Positions 24,237 through 33,353 of a stretch of DNA of 64,000 nt are shown piece by piece (the first letter of the stretch is position 1; every line of letters begins with the position of its first letter). This stretch comes from Didemnitutus sp041906465. GTDB taxonomy: Bacteria > Verrucomicrobiota > Verrucomicrobiia > Opitutales > Opitutaceae. The translations under genes and the position numbers were made by a program. Location of the stretch: positions 124,001-188,000 of the forward strand of contig JAYRJE010000008.1 of the NCBI GenBank assembly GCA_041906465.1. Reading direction: 5' to 3'. A model generated the notes under the pieces. The model made no database searches, had not been told where the DNA came from, and worked only from the letters and a program-made list of their open reading frames with translations.

Positions 24237-24596
24237 ATGAATCCGACCTCCCGGGCGATTCTCCAATCCGTCGTGACGACTGACTCCTCCCTAACGAGCG
24301 GGGAGCGGGATCTGGTGCAGCGGCTGATTTCCGGGCAGGTGGAAGAGGCTGCACGCGGAGCCGACGGCGATGCTCGTGCCCTGGTCACGCAGAAGCGCGC
24401 GGCGGAACTCCTCAGCGTGAATCGCGTGACCATCTGGAGAATGACCAAGGAGGGACTGCTTCACCCGGTGGAGATTCTCCCCGGGACTTGGCGTTATCCG
24501 CTGGGTGAAATTATGCGACTTACGCAACGTGGGATCGGGTGTTTGGTCGGCTCTCCTCGGGAGCAGGGTGCCTCGGGCATCCCTTCGGCCGCCTAA
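24237..24596 (+). CDS. Excisionase-like helix-turn-helix protein
   Basis: The 119-residue product has a MerR/excisionase-type HTH (about residues 48-90): TQKRAAELLSVNRVTIWRMT, then a wing ending PGTWRYPLGEI. This is the HTH_17 pattern of recombination directionality factors and small regulators. It is the last gene before the tRNA, exactly where a Xis or its regulator would be in a tRNA-integrated element. No integrase accompanies it. ATG 24237 is used; the frame opens at TTG 24228. A terminator follows at 24621. Confidence 0.75.
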   Translation: MNPTSRAILQSVVTTDSSLTSGERDLVQRLISGQVEEAARGADGDARALVTQKRAAELLSVNRVTIWRMTKEGLLHPVEILPGTWRYPLGEIMRLTQRGIGCLVGSPREQGASGIPSAA

Positions 24597-24620
24597 ATTT
24601 CCTCCAGTTTTTGCTGCCGT

Positions 24621-24642
24621 AGCCACTCCGCCAGGAGTGGCT
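24621..24642 (+). terminator. Terminator after the excisionase-like gene
   Basis: AGCCACTC-CGCCAG-GAGTGGCT, an 8-bp perfect stem, is followed by ATTTTATT. It lies 24 bp after the stop codon. Confidence 0.75.
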
Positions 24643-24724
24643 ATTTTATTGATATTCAACGGTCAGACCTGCGGGTGCGGAGCCTGAAGGCCGATGGGGA
24701 AAACCTGCTTTTCGGCTCGAAAAA

Positions 24725-24744
24725 ATGTTTGGCGTAATGTTTGG
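24725..24744. repeat. Tandem ATGTTTGG repeats in the presumed att region
   Basis: ATGTTTGG occurs at 24725-24732 and again at 24737-24744, a 12-bp period with CGTA between. They lie 120 bp from the tRNA 3' end, between the last element gene and the tRNA. Short direct repeats at this distance can be integrase arm or Xis binding sites, but this is inference. Confidence 0.35.
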
Positions 24745-24829
24745 TTTTGGTGTCCCAAAGTTGCCTCGTGCTGACTGAGGTTGCACACGGACAGTCGCTC
24801 TTTCGAAAATCGCGTAAGCCATTAAGCAG

Positions 24830-24858
24830 AAACCCCCGGGAGCAGTTTCCGGGGGTTT
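24830..24858 (-). terminator. Hairpin terminator after tRNA-Met
   Basis: A perfect 10-bp stem (AAACCCCCGG / CCGGGGGTTT) with a 9-base loop begins six bases past the tRNA CCA end on the minus strand. The T-run is weak (TTTCTGCTT). Confidence 0.6.
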
Positions 24859-24863
24859 CAAAT

Positions 24864-24940
<77 letters not shown>

Positions 24941-25178
24941 ACAAGCGAGCGGTCAACGTGCGAACCGCGTTTTGCGCTGTCAACGGCGATTTTGAGTTTT
25001 TTCGAGAAAGGTCTTGCTCCACTCGCGCGCCATCTCTGTTTTGGCCCTTCCTGTTCCTTCAATCCATCCAACAGAAACTCGTCGCGCGCTCTGTCTGAAC
25101 AGGGGCAGCGCTCGCGGCACAGTCTGATCGCAAGGCGGCCCAGTTGGCCGACCTGTGTATTCGACATACATAGATCCC

Positions 25179-26078
25179 ATGAACGTCACTCCCAAAGACC
25201 TCCTCGATGCCGGCGTCCACCTCGGTCACCAGACCAAGCGTTGGAACCCGCGCTCCAAGCCCTACGTGTTCGGTCACCGTCAGGGCATCACCATCATCGA
25301 TCTCGAGAAGACCCACGCCGCCTTGGACAAGGCCTGCGCGTTCCTCGAGAACCTCGTCGCCTCGGGCGACGAAGTCCTCCTCGTCGGCACCAAGCGTCAG
25401 GCGCAGGAACTCGTGAAGGAGGCCGCGACCGCGACCGGCATGCCCTACGTTACCACGCGCTGGATGGGTGGCACGCTTACGAATTTCGAGACGATCAAGA
25501 AGTCGCTCGCCAAGTTTAAGAAATACCAAGCGCAAGACGCGTCCGGCGAACTCGCCAAGCTCTCTTCCAAGGAAGAGTCCGCGATCCGCCGCGAGATGGC
25601 GCGCATGACCCGCAACTTCGACGGCATCGCCAACATCACCGCGCTCCCGGGCGCGATGTTCGTGATCGACGCCGGCTACGAAGCCATCGCCGTCGCCGAA
25701 GCCAAGCGCCTGGGCATCCCCTGCGTCGGCCTCGTCGACACCAACTCCGACCCGACCCAGCTCTCGCACCCGGTCCCGGGCAACGACGATGCCGCGAAGT
25801 CCATCCGCATCGTCGTCGAGACCGTCGTCGCCGCGATCCAGTCCGGTCTCGCGCACCGCGAAAACCGCCGCGTTCAGCGCGCCGAGAAGGCCGCCGCTGA
25901 CGCCGCCGCGGCCGCAGGCGGCTCCGCTCCGGATGCCGACGAGGCGCTCGATAAGGTCGTCGCCCTCCCGCAGGACGTGAAGGAACTCGTCACCGAGAAG
26001 CCCGCCGCCGCTCCGCGCAAGCGCACGACCCGCACCGCCGGCGCCAAGAAATCCACCGTTTCCACGGAAGAAGTCTAA
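25179..26078 (+). CDS. rpsB: 30S ribosomal protein S2
   Basis: The 299-residue product begins MNVTPKDLLDAGVHLGHQTK, the S2 N terminus, and shows RWNPRSKPYVFG, ITIIDLEKT, TRWMGGTLTNF and the IPCVGLVDTNSDP segment. The C-terminal tail of about 60 Ala/Lys-rich residues exceeds the E. coli protein (241 residues), as is common in Verrucomicrobia. ATG 25179 is chosen because it gives the conserved start. tsf follows after 25 bp, the universal rpsB-tsf arrangement. Confidence 0.97.
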   Translation: MNVTPKDLLDAGVHLGHQTKRWNPRSKPYVFGHRQGITIIDLEKTHAALDKACAFLENLVASGDEVLLVGTKRQAQELVKEAATATGMPYVTTRWMGGTLTNFETIKKSLAKFKKYQAQDASGELAKLSSKEESAIRREMARMTRNFDGIANITALPGAMFVIDAGYEAIAVAEAKRLGIPCVGLVDTNSDPTQLSHPVPGNDDAAKSIRIVVETVVAAIQSGLAHRENRRVQRAEKAAADAAAAAGGSAPDADEALDKVVALPQDVKELVTEKPAAAPRKRTTRTAGAKKSTVSTEEV

Positions 26079-26103
26079 TCTCTCCAACCTACCGATTACT
26101 CAA

Positions 26104-26694
26104 ATGTCCGCTGTTACCGCCAGTATGGTGTCTGAGCTCCGCGAGAAGACCGGCGCGGGTATGCTCGATTGCAAAAAGGCCCTCGATGAAACGAAGGGCA
26201 ACATGGAGGAAGCTGTCACGTTGCTCCGCAAGAAGCTCGGCAACAAGATCGACAAGCTCGCCAGCCGCGCCACGAAGGAAGGCCTCGTCGAGGCTTACAT
26301 CCACGTCGGCGGCAAGGTCGGCGTGATGGTCGAAGTCGGTTGCGAGACCGACTTCGTGGCGAAGAACGACGATTTCAAGGCATTCTGCCGCGACCTCTGC
26401 CTCCAGATCGCCGCCGCGAATCCGACCTACGTCTCCCGCGACCAAGTTCCGGAAGCGGAGCTGGCCAAGGAGCGCGAGATCGCCGCGGCGCAGATGGAGG
26501 GCAAGCCCGCCGCCGCCGTGCAGAAGATCGTCGAAGGCAAACTCGAGAAGTATTACTCGCAAGTGTGCCTCCTCGATCAGCCGTTCGTGAAGAACCCGGA
26601 CCGCACGATCAAAGAGCTCCTCACCGAGAAGGTCGGCACGATCGGCGAGAACATGCAGATCCGCCGCTTCGTCCGTTACCAGCTCGGCGCCTAA
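26104..26694 (+). CDS. tsf: Translation elongation factor Ts
   Basis: This is the guanine nucleotide exchange factor for EF-Tu. The 196-residue product has the UBA-like N-terminal domain (VSELREKTGAGMLDCKKAL) and the core motif VEVGCETDFVAKND. It lacks the second core subdomain found in E. coli EF-Ts (283 residues) and is the short type known from Thermus and many other bacteria. The C terminus ends RFVRYQLGA. It is in an operon with rpsB and is followed by a strong terminator. Confidence 0.97.
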   Translation: MSAVTASMVSELREKTGAGMLDCKKALDETKGNMEEAVTLLRKKLGNKIDKLASRATKEGLVEAYIHVGGKVGVMVEVGCETDFVAKNDDFKAFCRDLCLQIAAANPTYVSRDQVPEAELAKEREIAAAQMEGKPAAAVQKIVEGKLEKYYSQVCLLDQPFVKNPDRTIKELLTEKVGTIGENMQIRRFVRYQLGA

Positions 26695-26714
26695 GTCCGC
26701 GCTTTGCTTTATCG

Positions 26715-26744
26715 AACGCCCCGCCGTAAGGTGGGGCGTTTTGC
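26715..26744 (+). terminator. Terminator of the rpsB-tsf operon
   Basis: AACGCCCC pairs with GGGGCGTT (26715-26722 / 26733-26740). The stem is extended inward by three more pairs to a GTAA loop, and TTTTGCTTT follows. It ends just before the next gene's ATG at 26748. Confidence 0.85.
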
Positions 26745-26747
26745 TTT

Positions 26748-27155
26748 ATGCGCGTCACCCAAGGCCAGATCATTCAACGCGGTCTCACGAATTGCTGTCC
26801 CAATTGCGGCGGCAAGACGCTGTTCAATCCGGAGAAGCCGCTCGAGTTGAACCGCGAGTGCCCGCAGTGCGGGCTGAAGCTCGAGCGCGAGGAGGGCTTT
26901 TTCCTCGGCGCGATGGCGCTGAACTACGGCGTCACGTGCATTGTGTTTCTCACGCCGGTCGCGCTGCTCTGGTATTATGGCGTGTTGGGCAACACGGTCG
27001 CAGCGATCGTGGCGATTGCCGCTGCACTGCTGGTGCCGCTGTTGCTCTATCGCTCGTCGCGCAGCTGGCAGCTGATGCTGTATTACTTTTTCCTGCCGCA
27101 GCACCTCCCGGCGAATCGACGCGAACTATCGGACAACGAGGACGAAAACGTCTAG
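26748..27155 (+). CDS. DUF983-family zinc-ribbon membrane protein
   Basis: The 135-residue product has an N-terminal zinc ribbon (CCPNCGGKTLF at about 16-26, then CPQCGLKLE near 39) and two hydrophobic segments (about 62-80 and 84-100). This is the DUF983 layout. The function of DUF983 is not established to my knowledge. The ATG is only eight bases after the terminator stem of the rpsB-tsf operon, so its promoter must overlap that region or it depends on read-through. Confidence 0.8.
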   Translation: MRVTQGQIIQRGLTNCCPNCGGKTLFNPEKPLELNRECPQCGLKLEREEGFFLGAMALNYGVTCIVFLTPVALLWYYGVLGNTVAAIVAIAAALLVPLLLYRSSRSWQLMLYYFFLPQHLPANRRELSDNEDENV

Positions 27156-27224
27156 TCTGATCGGCGCTGGCTGGCAGAGGTTTGCTTTGCATGGTGCGCC
27201 TGAAGTCCTACGGTCGGGCCGGCC

Positions 27225-28205
27225 ATGGCATTCACCACCCAGCAGTCGACCCGGTCCGCGTTACCCGCGGGCGTGTCGGTCATCGTGCCTGTTTACAAGA
27301 GCGCTGGCATGTTATCCGATCTCGTGGCGCGCTTGTATCCCGTGCTGCGCGGCACGGGGGCTCCCTTTGAGTTGGTGCTCGTGAACGACAGCGGCCCGGA
27401 CGAGAGTTGGTCGACTATCGAACGACTTGCGGCGCAGAACTCCTGGGTGCGCGGCCTGCGGATGATGCGCAATTTCGGCCAGCATAATGCGCTGCTGGCC
27501 GGCATTCGTGCGGCGCGCTTCGCCACCCTTGTCACGATGGACGACGATTTGCAGCATCCGCCGGAAGAGTTGCCGCGGTTGTTCGCCGCTTTCGGTCCGG
27601 ATGTCGACGTGCTCTACGGCACTCCGCAGCAGTTGCAGCATGGGCTCCTGCGCGATCTGAGTTCCGCGGTGACGAAGATGGTGTTGAAAGGCGCGATGGG
27701 CGCCGATACCGCGCGACTCGTCAGCGCCTGGCGTGTGTTTCGCACGGAGCTGCGCGAAGGTTTTGCGACCTACGACAGTCCGTTCGTGAACATCGACGTG
27801 CTGCTCACGTGGAGCGCCGGCCGCTTCCGGGCGATTGAGGTCCGGCACGAGCCGCGGGCGAGCGGTGCGTCAAATTACACGGTCGGGAAACTGATTCGGC
27901 ACACGCTGAACATGATGACCGGCTTTTCGGTGCTGCCCCTGCAGATTGCCAGCGTCGTCGGGTTTGCTTTCACGTTGTTCGGCATGGCGGTGCTCGTCTA
28001 CGTCGTCGGTCGCTACCTGCTGTTTGGCAGCACGGTGGCGGGCTTTCCGTTTCTCGCGTCGATCATTGCCATCTTCTCGGGCGCGCAACTCTTCGCGCTC
28101 GGCATCATGGGCGAATACCTCGCCCGCATCCATTTTCGCACGATGAACCGGCCGGCCTACACGGTCGCCGGGAGCACACGTCCTTCCGCCGATGAGCAAC
28201 GCTGA
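27225..28205 (+). CDS. Polyprenyl-phosphate glycosyltransferase, GT2 family
   Basis: The 326-residue product has the GT2 nucleotide-sugar fold (VSVIVPVYKSA at about 17-27; metal-binding MDDDLQHPPEE near 105) and two C-terminal membrane helices (about 235-260 and 265-290) ending GIMGEYLARIHFR. This matches DPM1/ArnC/GtrB-type enzymes that load a sugar onto undecaprenyl phosphate. Its end overlaps the next gene by 14 bp, and the operon continues with amino-sugar genes, so the donor is probably the dTDP-amino sugar made there. Confidence 0.85.
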   Translation: MAFTTQQSTRSALPAGVSVIVPVYKSAGMLSDLVARLYPVLRGTGAPFELVLVNDSGPDESWSTIERLAAQNSWVRGLRMMRNFGQHNALLAGIRAARFATLVTMDDDLQHPPEELPRLFAAFGPDVDVLYGTPQQLQHGLLRDLSSAVTKMVLKGAMGADTARLVSAWRVFRTELREGFATYDSPFVNIDVLLTWSAGRFRAIEVRHEPRASGASNYTVGKLIRHTLNMMTGFSVLPLQIASVVGFAFTLFGMAVLVYVVGRYLLFGSTVAGFPFLASIIAIFSGAQLFALGIMGEYLARIHFRTMNRPAYTVAGSTRPSADEQR

Positions 28206-28926
28206 CGGTGTCGCCCGCTCCGGCGTTTTTCTTCCCTGGGATTCCGAGTTCTTCGGTTTTCGCATCGGTCGTGCGCAGGGCAATCGCCTGACGCCAGCCG
28301 GGCGGGAGGCGTTGCTGCAGTGGTGCGCCGACGAGCGAATTCGCTGTCTCTACTTCTTCGCCGATGGCGAGGATGGCGCCACCCTTGAACAGGCGCACGT
28401 CGGAGGCTTCAAGTTCGTCGACCTGCGCGTCGATCTTGCGATGGAACTGGCGCGCGGGGTGTCGCGGCCATCGCCGGCGGAGTTTCGTCTGGTTCGGTCA
28501 GAGGAGATTTCCGTGATCGAGGCGATGGCGCGCGGGGCTCATACCGACACGCGGTTTTTCAAAGACACCGGTTTCCCGGCGTTGCGTGCGGCGGATCTTT
28601 ATGCGCGTTGGATCCAGCGGGATTTCCGCGAACACCGTGTATTCGTGGCCGGCGGACCCGACGGGACCATGGCGGGCTATGTGACGTGTCAGCTGGATGT
28701 GGCGCGCGGTATCGGACGCATTGGCCTGATTGCGGTCGCCGAAGCGGCGCGCGGGCGCGGCTTGGGTCGGGCGCTCGTCCAAGGGGCGCTGGCGTGGTTT
28801 CGCGAAGCTGGCTGCCGCGAAGTCCGGGTTGCCACTCAAGGCACGAATCTCGCGGCGCAGCGACTCTACCAAGCTTTCGGCTTTCGCACGGCCGAAACGA
28901 CCGTCACTTTTCACCGCTGGTTCTGA
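28192..28926 (+). CDS. WecD-like GNAT acetyltransferase (dTDP-amino sugar N-acetylation)
   Basis: The 244-residue product has the WecD-type N-terminal half (FLPWDSEFFGFRIGR) and a C-terminal GNAT domain with the acetyl-CoA loop GLIAVAEAARGRGLGRALVQ (about 178-197). E. coli WecD acetylates dTDP-4-amino-4,6-dideoxygalactose. The adjacent WecE-like gene makes that substrate, which supports the call. Translation is coupled to the upstream glycosyltransferase by overlap. Confidence 0.8.
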   Translation: MSNADGVARSGVFLPWDSEFFGFRIGRAQGNRLTPAGREALLQWCADERIRCLYFFADGEDGATLEQAHVGGFKFVDLRVDLAMELARGVSRPSPAEFRLVRSEEISVIEAMARGAHTDTRFFKDTGFPALRAADLYARWIQRDFREHRVFVAGGPDGTMAGYVTCQLDVARGIGRIGLIAVAEAARGRGLGRALVQGALAWFREAGCREVRVATQGTNLAAQRLYQAFGFRTAETTVTFHRWF

Positions 28927-28928
28927 TC

Positions 28929-30065
28929 ATGGCGGCGCCCATCCCTTTCAATCACTCCACCGTTGTCGGTCGCGAATACGACTACATCCATCAGGCAATG
29001 GCCAGCGGCCAGATATCGGGCGATCGGGATTTTTCGCGCCAATGTCAGGCGTTGCTCGAGCGGGAGCTCGATGTGCGGCGCGCCCTGGTGACGACCTCGT
29101 GCACGCACGCGCTCGAGATGGCGGCGCTGTTGCTCAACCTGAAGCCGGGCGACGAGGTGATCGTGCCCTCGTTCACGTTCGTGTCTTCGGCCAATGCGTT
29201 CGTGTTGCGCGGAGCCAAACCGGTTTTTTGCGACGTGCGCGCGGACACGCTGAACCTCGACGAAGCCAAGCTCGCGGCGCTCATCACGCCACGCACCAAG
29301 GCCGTCGTGCCGGTGCATTATGCGGGCGTGGCATGTGAGATGGATGCGATCAATGCACTCGCGCAGCACCACGGCATCGCGGTCATCGAAGACAACGCGC
29401 ACGGCCTGTTCGGGAAATACCGTGGCCGCTGGCTCGGCACGCTCGGTGCGATGGCGACGCAGAGTTTTCACGAAACGAAGAACATCACCTGTGGCGAGGG
29501 TGGCGCCCTGCTCATCAACGACCCGCGTTTGGCGGAAAGGGCGGAAATCATCCGGGAAAAGGGCACGAACCGTGCGCGTTTTTTTCGCGGACAGGTCGAC
29601 AAGTATTCGTGGGTCGATCTCGGCAGCAGCTACGTGATGAGCGATGTGCTGGCGGCCTTTCTTTACGGGCAGCTCGAGGTCTGGCGCGACGTGCAGGCGA
29701 AGCGCCGTGCGTTGTGGAAACGTTACGACGCTGCGCTGGCAGACTGGGCCGAGCGGTGTGGTGTGCGCCGGCCGATCGTGCCGGCGCACTGCGAGCAGGC
29801 CTATCACATGTATTACCTGTTGCTGCCCGATCTCGAAACCCGCACGGCTCTGATCGCGCATCTCAAGGCGCGCGGCATACTCGCCGTGTTTCACTATCTG
29901 CCCCTGCACCTGTCGGAATTCGCACGGCAGTGGGGTGGGCGGGTGGGAGATTGTCCGGTGACCGAGACGGTGAGCGATCAGCTGTTGCGGCTGCCGCTCT
30001 TCTATTCCATGAGCGACGAACAGCAGGAACGCGTGATCGCGGCGGTGACTAGTTTTGTATCGTGA
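28929..30065 (+). CDS. wecE: dTDP-4-amino-4,6-dideoxygalactose transaminase
   Basis: This PLP enzyme of the DegT/DnrJ/EryC1 family converts dTDP-4-keto-6-deoxyglucose to the 4-amino sugar. The 378-residue product has the WecE-specific SFHETKN with the PLP lysine at K184, followed by CGEGGALLIND, EIIREKGTNR, FFRGQVDKYSWVDLGSS, and the start PFNHSTVVGREYDYI. The ATG at 28929 is two bases after the acetyltransferase stop. Together with that gene it should yield dTDP-Fuc4NAc for a surface glycan. Confidence 0.9.
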   Translation: MAAPIPFNHSTVVGREYDYIHQAMASGQISGDRDFSRQCQALLERELDVRRALVTTSCTHALEMAALLLNLKPGDEVIVPSFTFVSSANAFVLRGAKPVFCDVRADTLNLDEAKLAALITPRTKAVVPVHYAGVACEMDAINALAQHHGIAVIEDNAHGLFGKYRGRWLGTLGAMATQSFHETKNITCGEGGALLINDPRLAERAEIIREKGTNRARFFRGQVDKYSWVDLGSSYVMSDVLAAFLYGQLEVWRDVQAKRRALWKRYDAALADWAERCGVRRPIVPAHCEQAYHMYYLLLPDLETRTALIAHLKARGILAVFHYLPLHLSEFARQWGGRVGDCPVTETVSDQLLRLPLFYSMSDEQQERVIAAVTSFVS

Positions 30066-32515
30066 GTAACGTGTCTTCGTTCGCGTCATCTCGTTGGAAG
30101 CTTGGGCTTCTGTGTGTCGTGGTCGCCGCGATCGGCCTCGTGCCGTGGGTGAAAAACCACAAATACCTGCGCGATTTCTACGACTACGGTCTGTTCATCA
30201 ATGTGAACGCGCGGTTCGATCAGGGGCAGCGGCTGTTCGTCGATTTTACGACACCGGCGCAGTCCGCGACTTTCGCGCTGAACCATCTCGCAGAGCGGCT
30301 GGGTGGCGGAAGCTATGTCGGCATGACGTGGGGCGCGGCGGCGTTGATCGTGCTCATGGCGGTCGTGCTCACGTTGGTGCTCGCGCGGCGATGGCCAGCC
30401 GTGCTCGCGGCGGTGTTTGTCGCGGCGATCGTGGTGTGCAGCGGTTCGCAGCATACGATCGTTTTCTACAACCCGATTGGTGTGTTTGCGATGGCGCTGG
30501 TCGTCTGGAGTTTTGCCGTGGCCCCGCTGTTGCGCCGCGAGCAAGCGGGCTGGCATGCCCTCGCGGCGATCGGTCTCGTGCTCGGTGGGCTCAACAAAAT
30601 CAATTTCCATCTGCTGAGCTGCGCGATGGCGCTGGGCTGGATCGTGTGGGGAGCGATTGCCGCGCGGGCGTCTTGGCGGCAGGTCGCGGCCGGCGTGGGT
30701 TTTGTTTTCGGTTTCGGTATCGTGGTGCCGCTGGCGTTGGAGCTCGCGTGGACGGGTGCGGATTTGCGCACGTGGTATTACAACGTCATCCAGCTTCCGC
30801 TGAGTGCACGCGGCGATCGCGTGGGTATGCTGGGGGAGGCGAAGCTGTATTTCTCCACGCTGCACAATTACTACGGCGCGCTGCGGTTGCCGCAGAGTAG
30901 CTTGGTGGTGCTCGTGCTGCCGTTGCTTGCCTTGCCGTTCACCCTGCGGGTTCCCTGGGGCGATCAGGGATGGCGCCGGCCGGTGTTCGCGTTGCTCGCG
31001 GGTGTGTGCGGTGCGCTGTCGGCGGCCGCGTTGCTGCTCACGAATAACGAGATCGTCTATCTTTCGGTAGCGGCCTCACTCGTGATGTTGGCGGGACTTT
31101 GGCTCGGGTTTGGGCTGCCGGGGCGGGGCTGGGCGCCGTGGGCCGGGCTGGCGTTGCCGGCCGTGTTGGTCGGCTTCTGCGGCTGGGAGTCGGCGTGGCT
31201 GGGACAGCGTTCTCAGTTCGGTCATGCGAGCGATCCGCGGGCGAGTTTCGTGCGGGGGGAAACGATCGGCCCCGATTTCGGGTATTTGCGTGGACTTCAG
31301 CTGCCCCCGGGCTTTGCCGGCACGATGGGTGAGTTGGCCGCCTACCGCTACACCTTGGGCGCGGAGTCCAGCCAGGTGTTTTATGGACCGGGCTGCGAAT
31401 GGCTCGAGCGGATCTGGCCGGCGCCGAAGGTGCCGAAACTGCCGGTCATCGCAGCGGCGTTCGAGAACGAGCGTGAACTGGGGCGGCTGCAGCGCGAGGT
31501 GATCGATGGCGGTCCATTCCGGCATATTTTTGTGGTGGAGGCGTGGAGCTCGTGGCCGCTTTCGGTGCAGGAGGCGTTCCTGAAACGCTTCATGATGGAG
31601 CGCGTTGGGGGGAACATCCTCGTGTATCACAAACTGCGGCCGGGCGTGCTGTGGGCGCGGCCCCTGGCCTTTCATGAAAATATCGGCGGGAACGTTGATA
31701 GCATGCGCCTGATTTCCGATCTCGCGGTGCAGCGCCTCGCGGACGGCCGCCGCTTTGTCGGGACTGATCGCGGGAGCGGGACGCTTGAAATCGACGCGCC
31801 CAGTTATCGGGTGTCTGCCGAAGCGGTGTTGCGCCGCACCGCTTCCGGGCGGTCTGCGGGTCCGGTGACCTTCGCTGCTTACGCGACGAGCGGGACGACG
31901 CGTTTTCTTCGGTGGAGCAGGGAGCTTTCGCTCCCGGACGGTGTTGACGAACTGATTGTGCCGACCGGGCAACTCGACGCGAGCGGGTTGGGTTTGACGC
32001 TGTCTGTGACGGTGCCGGAACGCGAAGCGGGCGCGGTGATTGCCGGGTGGCGGGATCCGCGCCTATGGAACACGGTTGGGGGAGAAAAGCACCCGCCGCT
32101 CATCCAAGAGGGGGCCACCCGAGTCGACCCGGCGCCGCCCGTGATTCGGGACGCGATATTGCCGGCGGTGCTGGCCGACGCCGAGTTGTTCACTCGGAAT
32201 GTGGCTTCGCTCAATGGAGAATGCCTGCTCGCCCCGCGCGGCGAGCTGTGGATCAGAGTGCCGGCGATTCTCTCGAAAATTGAATTCATCGTTCGAGCGG
32301 TCGACAACGCCCCGGAAAGCGTCCCGCAACTGCGCGTGATCTTCTACAAAGGCGGGCGTTTGGAATTTTTTCACCCCACGTTTGATGCCAGCCACAAGGT
32401 GGCGCACTATACCGCGTGGTCTTCGGAAAGTAGTGGCTGGCTGGCGCTTATCGCCGACCCTCACAAAGATTGCCCGCCATTCGTGGTCAAAATCGGTGCC
32501 GTGGAGCGCCACTGA
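30062..32515 (+). CDS. Large polytopic membrane protein of the sugar operon (possible GT-C enzyme)
   Basis: The 817-residue product has about ten membrane helices in residues 13-375 and a large, probably periplasmic, C-terminal part (about 400-817) with beta-rich segments. The first loop contains YDYGLFINVNARFDQGQRLF, whose acidic/aromatic makeup fits the first periplasmic loop of GT-C glycosyltransferases, but no diagnostic motif is clear. GTG 30062 overlaps the wecE stop by 4 bp; GTG 30071 is an alternative. Polymerising or transferring the operon's amino sugar is inference. Confidence 0.65.
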   Translation: MSNVSSFASSRWKLGLLCVVVAAIGLVPWVKNHKYLRDFYDYGLFINVNARFDQGQRLFVDFTTPAQSATFALNHLAERLGGGSYVGMTWGAAALIVLMAVVLTLVLARRWPAVLAAVFVAAIVVCSGSQHTIVFYNPIGVFAMALVVWSFAVAPLLRREQAGWHALAAIGLVLGGLNKINFHLLSCAMALGWIVWGAIAARASWRQVAAGVGFVFGFGIVVPLALELAWTGADLRTWYYNVIQLPLSARGDRVGMLGEAKLYFSTLHNYYGALRLPQSSLVVLVLPLLALPFTLRVPWGDQGWRRPVFALLAGVCGALSAAALLLTNNEIVYLSVAASLVMLAGLWLGFGLPGRGWAPWAGLALPAVLVGFCGWESAWLGQRSQFGHASDPRASFVRGETIGPDFGYLRGLQLPPGFAGTMGELAAYRYTLGAESSQVFYGPGCEWLERIWPAPKVPKLPVIAAAFENERELGRLQREVIDGGPFRHIFVVEAWSSWPLSVQEAFLKRFMMERVGGNILVYHKLRPGVLWARPLAFHENIGGNVDSMRLISDLAVQRLADGRRFVGTDRGSGTLEIDAPSYRVSAEAVLRRTASGRSAGPVTFAAYATSGTTRFLRWSRELSLPDGVDELIVPTGQLDASGLGLTLSVTVPEREAGAVIAGWRDPRLWNTVGGEKHPPLIQEGATRVDPAPPVIRDAILPAVLADAELFTRNVASLNGECLLAPRGELWIRVPAILSKIEFIVRAVDNAPESVPQLRVIFYKGGRLEFFHPTFDASHKVAHYTAWSSESSGWLALIADPHKDCPPFVVKIGAVERH

Positions 32516-32528
32516 CCGGGCTCGACAC

Positions 32529-32619
32529 TGGCGGAGAGGGTGGGATTCGAACCCACGTTAGGGTATTAGCCTAAACCGCATTTCGAGTGCGGCGCGTTCA
32601 ACCACTCTGCCACCTCTCC
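32529..32619 (-). tRNA. tRNA-Ser(CGA)
   Basis: The minus-strand gene is 91 bases including an encoded CCA. It has acceptor GGAGAGG/CCTCTCC with G73, anticodon stem CCGCA/TGCGG around loop CTCGAAA (anticodon CGA), a long class II variable arm (TTAGG/CCTAA), and T stem GTGGG/CCCAC. All serine identity features are present. Confidence 0.95.
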
Positions 32620-32993
32620 GGAAGCAAGGTGCCAAAACGTAGGGTTCGGGAAACAAAACGGAAGCAGAATTTTCTCGGTTTTTGCGCGCCGACTGTGGTG
32701 GCGATCCGGCCAACGCGAGCCCGCGGCCATTTTGGCCCAGCGTGGTGGACAGCACCGATACGGACTCATGTAGCCGCCGGCGAGTTTTCCGAATCACCCG
32801 GAATGATGATGAACTCTCGCGGCACCGGGTTCCGGTCATTTTTTGGGCAGCATCTGCGCTCGGTCCGGCTGGCAGGGCTGTCCGAGGTCTTATGAGCTGA
32901 AATGCCCATGTGACATAGGGGATGGTAGACGTTGCAGGGCCTTATGGGCAGTATGTGTTAAGGTTTTCGCCGGTGCCTTCATTACCCCTCCCG
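32620..32993. other. 374-bp gap; tRNA-Ser upstream region
   Basis: The left end must carry the tRNA-Ser promoter (minus strand) and the right end the promoter of the next gene. No clear consensus boxes, hairpins or coding frame are seen. Confidence 0.4.
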
Positions 32994-33353
32994 ATGGCCC
33001 TCTCGTTTCGCGAACGCTACTGTTCGATCCACCAGATCACTGCCGACGACTTCGAGGATCACCTCCTGCCGCGGGCGCTTTACTTTCACGCGCGGATAGT
33101 TCGGGGCCTCCTGGAAACATTGCCCGACTACTTCTCGGCTGATCGCGAGTTTCTGCGCAGCGTTGGCGATCTGCGCAGCCGCCGCTTCTTTCACGCGGAA
33201 GCGGGGGAATTTCACACCAGCACCGCGTCGCGCGGCGTTTTGCATCGCTTCTTGCGCTTGCGGGTTTCCGCTGAACGTGTGCGACAGATCATGGAGCAGA
33301 CCTGGGGCACTTCGGATTCGAATCCGCCCGTCGACAAACCGAAGGTCAGCTGA
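32994..33353 (+). CDS. Conserved hypothetical protein
   Basis: The 119-residue product (MALSFRERYCSIHQITADDF onward) is basic and helical, rich in Arg, Phe and Leu, without signal peptide or membrane helix. The ATG at 32994 is preferred over 32922 because the preceding residues look non-coding. I recall similar small proteins from Opitutaceae without assigned function. Its end overlaps the converging dehydrogenase gene by 8 bp. Confidence 0.65.
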   Translation: MALSFRERYCSIHQITADDFEDHLLPRALYFHARIVRGLLETLPDYFSADREFLRSVGDLRSRRFFHAEAGEFHTSTASRGVLHRFLRLRVSAERVRQIMEQTWGTSDSNPPVDKPKVS

